This document shows, in pieces, positions 36,340-47,739 of a stretch of DNA of 64,000 bases (positions are counted from its first letter, which is position 1; every line of letters starts with the position of its first letter). The translations under genes were made by a program, and so were the position numbers. Location of the stretch: positions 23,644,271-23,708,270 of the forward strand of contig CM077833.1 of assembly GCA_039720395.1 (NCBI GenBank). Direction: 5' to 3'. This DNA is from Liquidambar formosana. Taxonomy: Eukaryota > Streptophyta > Magnoliopsida > Saxifragales > Altingiaceae. The notes below the pieces were generated by a model that saw only the letters and a list, made by a program, of their open reading frames with translations, was not told where the DNA came from and did no database searches.

Positions 36340-38340
36340 GAAAAATGGGTGTGTATGCATGATGTAGTGCATGAAAGCAATGGAGATTTTTAGGCACAAT
36401 GGAAAAAGTAATTGGGATGAGAGGGGATGGTCTACTTTCTTGTTTAGTAAAATGGTAAGTAATTTTCCTTACTTGGCTATGACGATTGTGGTTAGGAACT
36501 TTGCCCAATCAACATGGTGCTAAACAAGAGGAGGTTTGCTTACTTGGCTACGAGTAATTTTGTCAAATATAATCTTCCTTCTATTGTTAGATAAGATCGA
36601 ATAGCTTAAAAAACTAATAATAATAAAGGTTGAATTCACCTCATGTACTTTATAGTCACTTGGCTATGACGGTTACGGTTAGGATAGCTCTTAATATTTT
36701 CTTTTTGTCATTAGATAAGATTGAATTCATGTCGTCTGCTCTATACTCATCTGGCCATGACGATTGTGATTAGGAGCTTTGCCCAATCAACAAATCATCC
36801 TATAGTTTATTAGGTAGATAACTTCCCTGTGTTGGTTGAAAAAAAAAAAATTAAATCAAGATCGTCATAATATTTTGCACTTTTCTTAAGATATTTAAGT
36901 AATGTTTTTATCTTAATTTGAAAGAGAAGGGGAGAGAGGAGGGGGAATACGTACTCATACACTTGGTTTTTCTAGTGAAAGGATCAAATATTTTAAGTAA
37001 TTAACAGTCACACCATTCAGAACCCGCATGGTGCTAAACAAGAGTTGACCCATGCACACAAATAAGGGAATTTGATTCCAACAATGGCTGCCCTTTATTT
37101 ATTTATTTTTTTAACATCAAATTTGAATGTTGAAATCACCTAGTCTGCTCTACAATAGCCACAAATTAATATAATCACAAACTAAGAGAAAGAAAAGAAA
37201 AATTAATAGGGCAAAAGCCCCAGAAACGACACTAACACATCATATTAGGCAATCTAAGCACTTGAGAAATTGAGATAGCACCATGCTATTTAAGAGGAAA
37301 GCCTTACCAAAAATGGAACTTAAGAAGAATGATAGAGATGACAGTACAGTCGTACTGATGTGAAGTGCACTCTATGTTTCTAAAGAAAGGTTTCAATTCA
37401 TTATAGATTTCCAATCAGCCAAACAGACCTTGGACCTTGGATAAGTTGAACTTGAACTAACCCAAGCCTAGCCTGAATCAACGAGGCTTGGGCTGAACAT
37501 AGAAACTTAGGGCCGCGTTGGGCCTGAACATTCTCAACCCCAACCAAGGTTGGGTTAAGGCCTTCATACATATTAAATTATTAAATAATTGAGAGACTAA
37601 ATAAGGAAAATGCTATGGATCTTTAAATTTCTATCTCTAATATTTTTTCTAATGATGTGACTTCTGATATAGTAAACATTTAGAAAATACTAAAAGAATC
37701 ATGTGTTGATATGATTGATGCCACGTCACTAGGGAAGATATTAGAAATGGAAATTTAAGGATCTGTAGCATTACTCACTAAATAATTTTGTTTCAAAACC
37801 TTGTAACTTCCTCAAATAATATGATCAGAAGTAGTTATCAGAAGTAGTTTTAACTCCCCTTTTTTTTTATTTTTTGGTTAATAAGCTTTAATTCCTTTGT
37901 CTACTTATGTTTTCCACCTAAAAAAACGAGTGGATGACAATAATGATGAGGTAATAATCTTGTTGTCCATCAAAAACTTTTATAAAACCCAACTATATTG
38001 CAATACAGTTGCACCAAGTAATCTTTCAAAATTAAAAAAGGAAACTATTTTATCAATGAAATGATCCTTTTTTAATATATCATGAGGTTTCAAGTGCTTT
38101 GTATCCGACTAATTCCTTAAAGTATATATAGTCTTCTCATCCTACATGCATGAAGCAATTATAGGACAAAATTTATGAGGGTAGCTTAGAGGAAGAGTGG
38201 TAAGAGTTAAACTCAAGACTTCTTACTTTGTAAGAGGTGCTAAAATCATTTGATCCACCCCTCAAGGTTAATCAATGGTGGGAACAACTAAGTTCTTAAC
38301 TTCTTTTGTTAGCCACACAACAAATAAATAAAATCTTAAA
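36340..38340. other. Intergenic DNA, no gene seen
   Basis: A repeated local motif (TTGGCTATGACGATTGTGGTTAGGA-like, near 36473, 36659 and 36754) suggests an old tandem repeat. One small MITE is present at 37604. Nothing else is recognised. Confidence 0.5.
37604..37776. mobile_element. Small MITE, probably hAT type
   Basis: The left arm AATGCTATGGATCTTTAAAT and the right arm ATTTAAGGATCTGTAGCATT are inverted repeats. An 8-bp direct repeat ACTAAATA flanks it (37596-37603 and 37777-37784); 8 bp is the hAT target size, but the sequence is AT-rich. Confidence 0.6.
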
Positions 38341-38497
38341 AGCGGTGTTCGTAACACCGCTTTCATTCATTTTTAAAAATTTTCTCCATACCGAATTTTG
38401 TGGCCTGTGACTCTGTGAGTAATGAGTATATGGGTGTAGATAAAAATGGGGCCTTTTGCTTAAACCCCGAGGTTTTGAACTCTCTTCCTCCGCAACA

Positions 38498-38915
38498 ATG
38501 TTGGGAGCTCAGCCCTCGTCCTCCGCCTTGGGACCCATCCTCCACCCCCGCCTTCGCCACTCCATCGACATTCGAGTGAGCTTCAATTCAAAACCCTAAC
38601 CCTAATCCTAACTCTCCGTCACACACACACATGTTTATTCTGCTGGAATTTGGGGAGTTTTTCTATTTTATTGTTTTTTATATAGACCATTGTTGATTGT
38701 TGATGCTTTCCTCCTGATATGGTTCCTACGTATATAAGAATTTCTGGGGACATTTTATAATGTAGGTAGCCAGATTGGGATGCTGTGGAAACCGAATTAT
38801 ATCAGAATTCTGTCGCTTCTATTACCATGAAGGAAAATGCACAAATATGTGAACACTATCTTGGGTGGGACAAGTCACCATCTGCTATATTTACTGCTAT
38901 GGCTTTTTACATATG
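38498..38915 (+). CDS. Doubtful small gene, two exons, unrecognised
   Basis: A GC-rich first exon (38498-38575) encodes MLGAQPSSSALGPILHPRLR followed by HSIDIR and ends at a possible GT donor. A second exon beginning near 38770 could continue PDWDAVETELYQNSVAS and run to a stop after an FYI near 38915. The Arg-rich start could be an organelle transit peptide. A telo-box-like AAACCCTAACCCTAA follows exon 1 at 38591. I recognise no family; it may equally be a gene relic. The splice junction is a guess. Confidence 0.22.
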
Positions 38916-39049
38916 AGAATCAATTGGGTTATCTTTGTGATGTGCTATACTGCCATGCTCTTTACACATGGGAGTCAATTGGGTTCACAGTAGCTACTGG
39001 AATGGTGATTGGATGGTGTAGGGTTGTCTGTCTCTCTGTCTGTGTGTGT

Positions 39050-39235
39050 CTTTTTTTTTTTTCCTTTTTTTTTTTTTTTTTTTTTGGCCAAACAATAGGC
39101 ACACCCACAGTGCAGAGTCAAAAGAAAGTTATCGGCAAACCCCACACCATACTCCTATTAAGATGGAACATGCCATTAGATCTAAGACCATTGGTGGGTG
39201 AAGCAGGGTTGTTTAGTGAAGAAAAATGACCACGC
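39050..39235 (-). repeat. Poly(T)-linked repeat, retrotransposon 3' end-like
   Basis: A long T run is followed by GGCCAAACAATAGGCACACCC. Nearly the same start (GGCCAAACGATAGG after a T run) occurs at 57504. Read on the minus strand, both look like poly(A)-ended retroposon tails of one family. Confidence 0.35.
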
Positions 39236-39705
39236 CCCTGCAGGAGCTTCAACTTAGCTCAGGTTCATACTTCTCAATACAATATATTTGAGTCTTTATT
39301 TGAAATTTACAAATTCAAAACTCTATAGTACTCATAGGTGCTTTGACTTGTACCATAACACGAGCTATCAACGGAGCCATCTTAGATACACCAAAATACT
39401 CTCAATCATTGAGGAGACTTTTAGGTGCCCCCTGTTTGGTGATTGCCAAGTACATTCATAGAGGTTTGGTCCATCCACTTGGACTTTGTCCCCCCTTCTA
39501 ATAAAAGCCTATACATTAGTAACATAAACATATTATTTGGGTTCACCACGCTATTAATGATCCAGTATGGTGACCATGCATCATGATCCATAGATGTTGA
39601 TTATCAAAGTAATCAAATTCAACGCTTCTTAAAGCCATTCCAGATGCACAAATTTTTGCTGGACCCGAACCTGAACCGTCAAACGAGTGCCATGATATGG
39701 ATTCT

Positions 39706-40275
39706 CTAAAAAAGTCCATATCCGGCCCACTCGGCATCACTCACGGGCCTCGGCGATGACTGGTAGGAGGAGTACGAGGACTGCGGTGAGTAACGGAACG
39801 GCGAGAGGGACTTGTGGGTCGACGTGGACCATCGGGCCAGGGTTTCTAGATGAGAAGTATAATCGGGCTCGGGCCCAGTTCTGGCTTTGTGGATCATGCT
39901 CTTCTTGTTACCTTTCCGCCCCAGCAGAGGGGACGAGGGGAAGCACCCGGGAGAAACACTTATGGGCCCATCAAGGATGGGCTGATCGAAACGCCACCGC
40001 TCAGAGCGGGAGTGGGAGCGGGAACGAGGAGCTGACCGGAAGGAGCGGGTTCGGAGCTCCGGCGGAGGGTGGAAGTAGGATCCGGACGGTGGGGGTCTAA
40101 GCTTTTGTGGTGGATTTGAAGATGTACGGTGGTGATTACTGGGCTCTTGTGGTGGTGGTGGTGGTGGTGGCCGCGGTGGTTGTGGTTGTGGTTGTTGGAC
40201 CTTGGGGACACCGGGCCTGATCTCCCACTTGAATGGGACAGCTCCCGGTTTCTTGAACGAATCATCCACTGTCAT
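39706..40275 (-). CDS. Plant-specific proline-rich protein with VPFKWE motif
   Basis: A single-exon ORF of 189 aa. The N-terminus MTVDDSFKKPGAVPFKWEIR is of the kind found in a plant-specific family of uncharacterised proline-rich proteins, where the (V/I)PF-WE-PG motif is conserved. It continues with a Pro-rich stretch (residues about 28-45), an Arg/Ser-rich segment (about 75-95) and a Ser/Tyr-rich C-terminus ending AEWAGYGLF. There is no signal peptide or membrane segment. GC content is well above the neighbouring DNA, which supports real coding. The function is not known. Other frames over the same stretch are open too because of the base composition, but only this one has the family motif. 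Confidence 0.72.
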   Translation of the reverse strand: MTVDDSFKKPGAVPFKWEIRPGVPKVQQPQPQPPRPPPPPPPQEPSNHHRTSSNPPQKLRPPPSGSYFHPPPELRTRSFRSAPRSRSHSRSERWRFDQPILDGPISVSPGCFPSSPLLGRKGNKKSMIHKARTGPEPDYTSHLETLARWSTSTHKSLSPFRYSPQSSYSSYQSSPRPVSDAEWAGYGLF

Positions 40276-40381
40276 ACTAACCGAAAATAACTAACAAAAT
40301 AACTGTAACTCCCTCCCTAATAAAGCAACTATGGCACACTCCACTCTCTTCCTCTCTTACTTAAACTATATATGTGTATAT

Positions 40382-40390
40382 CTATATATA
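40382..40390 (-). promoter_or_regulatory. Possible TATA box of the proline-rich gene
   Basis: TATATATAG on the minus strand, about 107 bases upstream of the ATG at 40275. An AT-rich run makes chance occurrence possible. Confidence 0.4.
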
Positions 40391-40399
40391 GTTGAAATG

Positions 40400-41570
40400 G
40401 GATGAGGAAGAGGTTAGTCTAGGCGAGATTGATGGCGGGAGGAGGGGTTGGTGGGCCAACATAGAGGGTGATGGGTCCAATCACGTAGTTGAATTAGCAT
40501 GAAAAACGCCAAAAGTCTCAAACAGTAGAAAGAGGTATTGGATTAAAAGAAGATCCTATTATCTTTGAGGTTTGATAAGGAGACAAGTAGCACATGTTTT
40601 TAGGAAGAATTTGAAATGAGATAACGACTTCCCCTAAGAAGTCAAGATGAGGGGAGGCAACAATGTCCACATGTATGGTTGTTGGGTCCCAGAGTCATCT
40701 GTTTGAACTTTGAAATGTCTTTGTAACAAGCCTCCTTCGCATGTTGCATCAAGCAAATCCCACTCATGATGGCACAGACTTCGCAATTTCGCAGTTATGG
40801 CTGCGAACCCATCAACCCCTTTGCCCGCCTACGATTTGAATAAAGGTGGGCCTTGCTAGACAAGACCTGCAATGGCTCTTGCGGTTTAACTATGATGAAC
40901 TGTAACGCCTGTTGCTCGAATGACCCTTCAAATTAAGAGTGCTTTCAAACTTCAAACTTCAAAATGGAAATGTTTTATCCTACGTTCAAATTTTTTTAAA
41001 TTGCAATCATACCGGTCTCACTATTATGGCGGCCACAAGGAACTGTGATTCATGAAATCTTTGGTCCCATGTATTATTATTTCTTCCACTAAGAGCGCAC
41101 AAGGAAACATAAGATACAGCCATCGATTCATTTGGATGCTGTTAGGTACAATTTCCTCAAGCATTTTGGTGGTCAGGATATGCTCTTCATCATCTCTAGA
41201 CTTATGAATTGATGATGGCTTTAAAACCTATGCCTCTCTAAAGGATTGATTTCGAAACACGCCCAAAAAGCATGACACAGGGAAGAAGTCCTAGACTCTA
41301 ATTGTAATAAAGGAAAATAAATTTACCATAGCATCCATCTCCAGTTCTTAGTGGGAGATTTGTTTACACTTTCACAAGACGTGCCATATTTCAAAAGATC
41401 GAGACTCAAAAGCTTAAAACCCTCCTATACTGTAAAACCCAAAACTTGTAAAAGCATTCCATCCGGTGCAATCTGGCCTCTTTTACAGATCCAAGACATT
41501 TTGAGAAAGTTGAATAATTTGTTTCTGCATGGACCTGGTAAAGCGCTCCATCTGAATCTGGGCTCCCTTG
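40400..41570. other. Intergenic DNA between proline-rich gene and RFC4 3' end
   Basis: No ORF or repeat recognised. It must hold the 5' region of the proline-rich gene and the 3'UTR of RFC4. Confidence 0.5.
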
Positions 41571-41575
41571 CTAAT

Positions 41576-44500
41576 CTAACTCTCAAAAGAGAATTCTTGC
41601 GGCATGTTGCAAAGAGCTCGCATTGTATTGCTGGCCACTTCCAGCAGCTGCAAATACTCATCCGCTCCATCAACAAGACACTGCAGATCCCACAAGAGCA
41701 TTATGCCTAGTAAATGCTTCCAGTAAAATATTGCTTCGGCCTGAATCTTTTATGACATGAAAACTATGGAAATAAAAATAAATAAATAACCCTTCACCAC
41801 AAAACTACTGCATGGACGAGTGAATAATCTTCAATATTTAGAGGAAAAATAACAAATTTCCAATAATCAATAAAACATTATTTTGGCCACCTTGACTTAA
41901 TACGTTTGATGTTAGAACAGTGACACCTAGGTAAATCATTTTAAAATAGCAGTCAGTGTAGAGCGGTATACCATTTTCCCAAAGCAAGCATGGGTGGCTG
42001 AGGCACAGATAAAAATCTGAAAGTTTCACTAAAATAAGTATACTACCAGATTTGTTTTGGTTTTGGGAAATATCAAATTTTCAATGAACACTAGTTAAGT
42101 TAAATATGATATCTACGGTTTCTTAATTGAAATGCCATACATAGAGGTAATTCTCATTTCAGTTTCAATTACAGCTTATGCTGATCATAGACCCAAGATT
42201 TACAACCTAAGAGCAGATTCTATGCAATAGAAATAAGCTTTATTTAAGAAGAGTAACCTTATCTGTTTCACCCAATCTCTTGCAAATTCTTGCCTTCTGT
42301 TCATCTGATATATCATCGGCTTCAACCACCACATCGAATAACTGGAAGAGACACTACATCAGTATCAACTATACTAGCAATTGATAATGGTGATGAACAG
42401 GAAACAAGTAAAAATAAGACCTGAGAAAGCATCTGAGAGACTGGATATCCTTCTGCAATTACATTATTGACTTCTTTGTTTGCCAAATCAAAATCACCAC
42501 TTTTGCAAGCTGCAAAAAGAGCCTGAACAACCTCCTGTGGGATGACCTGATAAATTGAGATTCCAAGATTAGTAGATGACAGGGACTTTCAAAAAAGAAA
42601 AAGGTTTGCCTGAAAGAAAAGTGCCTTGATCTGTAAAATTTTTCTTCAGTTGAGTTACAGCAAAACAAGACAAAGGAAAAGTGGCAGTGAGTTCTATGAC
42701 TTGTATTGGTTGTTTTGCAACACTTGGCAGCACAGAAAGCACACAAGACTGATGTTCAGGGATGCAACTTCAAAAATCTTGCACTTAGTAGGAACTACCC
42801 TTAATAAGGAACTTGCAAAATGATGGATCTGTTTATCATAAAGAGATTCGTTGTTCCTGACCATGCTTCACCTTAATTGTTTTTTGAACAAGTAAAAGTT
42901 ATGTCTTGGTCCAAGTGGGGATATCATTTCTCTTCTGCATGTTCATGGTCAGCCATATGGCAGAATTCGTTCCCAGGCCTTGTACACACCACCTGTCACA
43001 CTATGGGAGCTGGCCATGCCCAAAGTCGTTACCTTAACCGCAAGGAAGGGGATGCCGATGGCAGGGCTAGTGACTGGAGTGAGTCGTAACAATGAAATTC
43101 CCTCTGCCCCTACCATACTCCAGCTCGGGGTGTGAAGCAATGTCAAACCAAAATACCCAATAAGCATTAGCTCTCCCTGAAAAGGAGGTGATCTGCACCT
43201 TCCAGTACTGCTTCATCGTAAAATACTTGCACAAATAGCTATATCCAGTATCAATGATCAGTACCAGCGAATTGGATAGAATGGAAGAACTCCATTCACT
43301 AAGAGTCTCAGACATCATATTCTCTAGCAAATAGACTTATCTTATTCATCGCAAGTTTACAGTCATTCATATGCTTAAATCTTGACCATCAAGGCTCAAA
43401 GAGGATAGTTTAAAACGATCTACATATAGAAGCCTAATTTTAGCCACAATCAAATATAATGTGACTATGAAGCCAATTGCAGTAAAAGTAAAGAGCTCAT
43501 TTTGACACTGCTCTGCTCCAAAACAGGAATCACAGCTGAGTGCTGGACCGGCTATGTATGGATTGAGAGAAATGGAGAGAAGAGAAGAGAAGAGAAAAGA
43601 AGAGAAGGGAAGAGAAGAGAAGAGAAGAGAAAGTAACTTTCTCTCCACCCTGTTTGGTTAGTCAAACCTCATTAATGAAGAGAAAAGGAGAGAAAGTAGT
43701 CACAATTACATTATTACCCTTGTTTATATATTAAACAGAAGTTATGTAGGGATATATTTGTCATTTCATCACTAACTTATTACTTTTCTCTCCATTTCTC
43801 TCCAAATCTCTCCAATTTGGAGAGAAAGGTAAATAGGTCCATTTTCTCTCCATTTCTCCCCATTTCCTTTCTCTTCTCTCCTAAATTAACAATCCAAACA
43901 AGGGAAATGGAGAGAAAATCATTTTCTTTTCTCTTCTCTTCTCTCCAATTCTCTCAATCCATAGATAGCCTAAGTGTTAATTTTGGCATTTAATCATAGT
44001 TGAGGTTAAAGAAGAAAAAGGCAATGAAACAAGAAAAAGAAGAAGAGGAAGGAAAAAGGAAGATTGCTTCCAGAATGGTGACAACAATCAGAAAACATAG
44101 TGCTTAAGCATGCAACTTCAACAGAATGTTTTTGTCTTCCTTATAAACCATCAGCAGTAAGGCATAAAAAATTACAATTATGTTTTTTAAAGATTTTAAA
44201 TAAATAAATAAAATGGAAGAAAACACTCAAAGTCCATGAATCTCCAAGGTTGGGCCAAAAAGCTTCACAAGACTAAAAAAAAATTGTTCACAGATCTTTT
44301 CACCACTACTTTCATGGTTGCACTTAGTTATAGATGCTAGCAAGCAAACCTAACCTTGGTGTAACCTCCATCAATCGCTCTTCAAATAAAAGTAACTTAA
44401 AATAAATTCTAAAAAAATAATCTGTAACTGGATTACAGGACATAAAATTACTTAAGTAAAATGTTTGGGGTGGTTGATTGAGTTCTCAGTCAAATTTTTT

Positions 44501-47354
44501 TCCATCCAGGTAAAGGAAACATAGATGTAGCCGTTGTGAACATCATGGTAGTGGTACAAAAATGGAACAGGCGACTCCAGACTCAAGTAATAGAACATGT
44601 AATGACTTCATTTTCCACAAGAAACCAAGTTATTTTACTGAGTTTGGGACTTTCTGATAAACAAAATTACTTTGGCACAATTTTAATCTAACAAGAATGC
44701 ATTGTTGTAGAGGGGAACTCAGACAAGGAAGTGTCATTAAGGTTATTATTTATAAAGAAATCAATTATCATGGAATTTCTATTGGTACGATAAGATCATA
44801 AGAACCAAAGTGGTTGTCTTACGGTAATTATTTATAAAGAAATCAAATCTCATGGAATTTCAATTGGTATCATTAGATCGATAAGAACCAAAGTGGTTTG
44901 TTTACCACATCCATCATTCACGTTTAATTTCTTGGGAGAGAAAAACGGTTTTAATAATATTCGAGAAATCCAGGGTTAAATACATATTGAGAGCTTTCGG
45001 TTCTTGTAAATGCCCATGAGGGGATCTAATTTCCTGTATGTGAAGATCTAGTTATTCAACCTTCTAGAAGGTAGAAGGAAAATGATTTTGGGATTTTGAA
45101 AAGAATAGCCAAAATGATAAAACATGAGCAACAGGAAATGCAAATGTAAAAAGTAAATGGTGCAAGTGCGCAACCACATTTTCTTCAGCAAAAAATTATC
45201 TCCATCTGCACACAGATGGGCAAATGGACATGAGAAGTTGTGTAGAAAATATACCATAACCTTTAGTAAAAAGGTAAGACAAAAAATCATAATAAAATGC
45301 CAGATCTCTTTCATTAGTGGCTGAATAAACTTTCTCTAAATGCCTTTTTTTATAATTTGTTAATTCACTCATATGAAATTCTTTAGTCCATCAATGTTAC
45401 AAACCATAATGGAGGCAACAAAGAGAGTATTCTAAGGAAAATTCAAACAGAAACATTAATTGCCTTAAAATCATATCATATCTTACCCCAGACACACTGA
45501 TTAGGTCCTTGGAAGAAATATTTGAACCGAATAAGCGAGCAGCTCCCTGCAAAACTCAAAACACAGCTTCATTTTTTGTTCGAGGATGAGAAACTTGGTC
45601 ATATAACTATATGCGTGAAACCCCATCATTAAGCATTGGCCATAAAGCAAGTAATGAGGGGGAAAAAAATCTGCAGTTAAAAAGAGAAGTTACAAAACAA
45701 AACTAAAACTTCTTGTACTGTTATAAAGCATAATATACACAGATAAATAGATAATGTATTTCATTTTCTTCAAGTTTGGATATCAAAACACTTTCATCTA
45801 TTTGTTCTTGTGAAAATTCAATTCCTGGGAGCAAAAAATCTCACGCAGAGACAAAGTTTGAATCCTTGACTAGAACAATTACCCCACGAACAACTGTTAT
45901 ATACTTTCTTATAGAACATGCGTCATCTTTCCTGGTTGTCAATTAGCAAAGGGCTACAAAATACCATTTCTAACAGGCCCATCCAAGGCCCTTTATTCAC
46001 CGCCAATTCACATGGGCCGATCACCACAACATACATCCTCCCAAAATCTAATGGAACTTCTATCCCCAGCCTTAAACCGAATCTCTTTGCCAAAGTCCTC
46101 CACCCCTCGACTAATAGATTTCTATAAGGCAAACTACAAAATTTCTTCTCATTTATTCCTGATATGGTGTTCCAATAAGGCAAAGATCCATTGAATTGAA
46201 ACCTATGAAAATTTAAAGCTTTAAGAAGAGAGGAGAGAAGGGGGGGGGGGGGGGAGGTAATGGACATATCACAACAAGAGCCCGACATAAATAGGAAACA
46301 CTTGGTTCTGTGTTTTTACCTGATTAGTTGCAACCTAACATGTTTTTAACTATGAATATAGAATTTGCACATTTTAAAGACGATATCTTATTAAAGGGGG
46401 AGTTTTAGATTGATCAGGCTATGGGAAAATAATTACAGTTATGTATAAAAAGCTACTAACTTTCTAGTAAATGACTACTAACTTGACTAAGAATGACTAC
46501 TAACTGTAATAATTTTCCCATATGCTGACCAATCTAAAACTCCCCCTTTATTAGACCTTTCTGGCTTAGAAAGAAAACCCATACCACATTAAAAAGTTTA
46601 CCGCATTCCAAATGAGTGACCTAAATGAGCCTAGCCCCACCACACCACACCACACCACATTGCAAGAATAAGTTTTGCTTAACAAAAGAACCCATGTGCC
46701 AGTTTGTTTTTTTTTTTTTTGTTTTTTTTTCCCAGAAAGAGAGCTAAAAGCATCAAAGAGGAACAATGAATCCCAACTAGGTTGGCACCCAAAGCACTCA
46801 CCATCATCTGCCTTCAGCCCCAAATATTATTGAAAAAAAGAAAACTAAAGTAAATAAGAAAGCATACAAGAAGATAAGGAAATAAAAACCAAACTGTCTG
46901 GTAGGGGTGCAAGAAAACCGACCAAACCGGTCAAACCGGACCGGACTGAACCGATTTATCCGTTTTTGGTCGGTTTTTTCACTAATTATGGGCGGTTTGG
47001 TTCAAATTTTATGTTATTTTTGGTTTCGGTTCGGAATTGGTTTAGGCAAAAACCGGACCGAACCGATTCAGGTATGTTATATTTTTTCCCCTATTTTGCA
47101 ACTAAACCTGTCCAAACGACACCGTTTTATCCCTTGCATATATATCCACACTTACACGGCTCAACCCTAAAATCCTTCTCATTTCATCCTCACCCAACCT
47201 CAGCGCCGTCAACAATGAAGGAAGCCTTTCGTTCTTCTCTCTGCCTCTCACTGTTCGACTGAGTCCGACGCATCAAATCGACGGCGACGAGGTTTGCTCT
47301 CTCTTTTTCTCTCTCTCAACCCTTCGTTCTCTCTCTCTCTATCTGTGTATATAC

Positions 47355-47387
<33 letters not shown>

Positions 47388-47698
47388 TAGACTAATCTCT
47401 TGTTGCCTTCTTCTCTTACAATCACAGGTAATCGTCTATTCGTCGCCGTCAAGCCCCATTCTTGATGCCGTCAAGCCCTAATCCCAGATTTGCTTCTGTC
47501 AAACACTCAAACCCTCTTGTTCTCTTGGTCTTTGTTAATATATTAGACTAATCTCTTGTTGTCTTCTTCTCTTACAATCACAGGTAATCGTCTATTCGTC
47601 GCCGTCAAGCCCCATTCTTGATGCCGTCAAGCCCTAATCCCAGATTTGCTTCTGTCAAACACTCAAACCCTCTTGTTCTCTTGGTCTTTGTTAATATA

Positions 47699-47739
<41 letters not shown>

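Noticed and set aside
38591..38610. AAACCCTAACCCTAA as a telomeric remnant
   Set aside because: Only two to three units; typical of a promoter or 5'UTR telo-box rather than telomeric DNA.
39756..40100. Plus-strand Gly/Arg-rich ORFs over the proline-rich gene
   Set aside because: They are open because of GC-rich antisense composition; only the minus frame carries the VPFKWE motif and a clean end.
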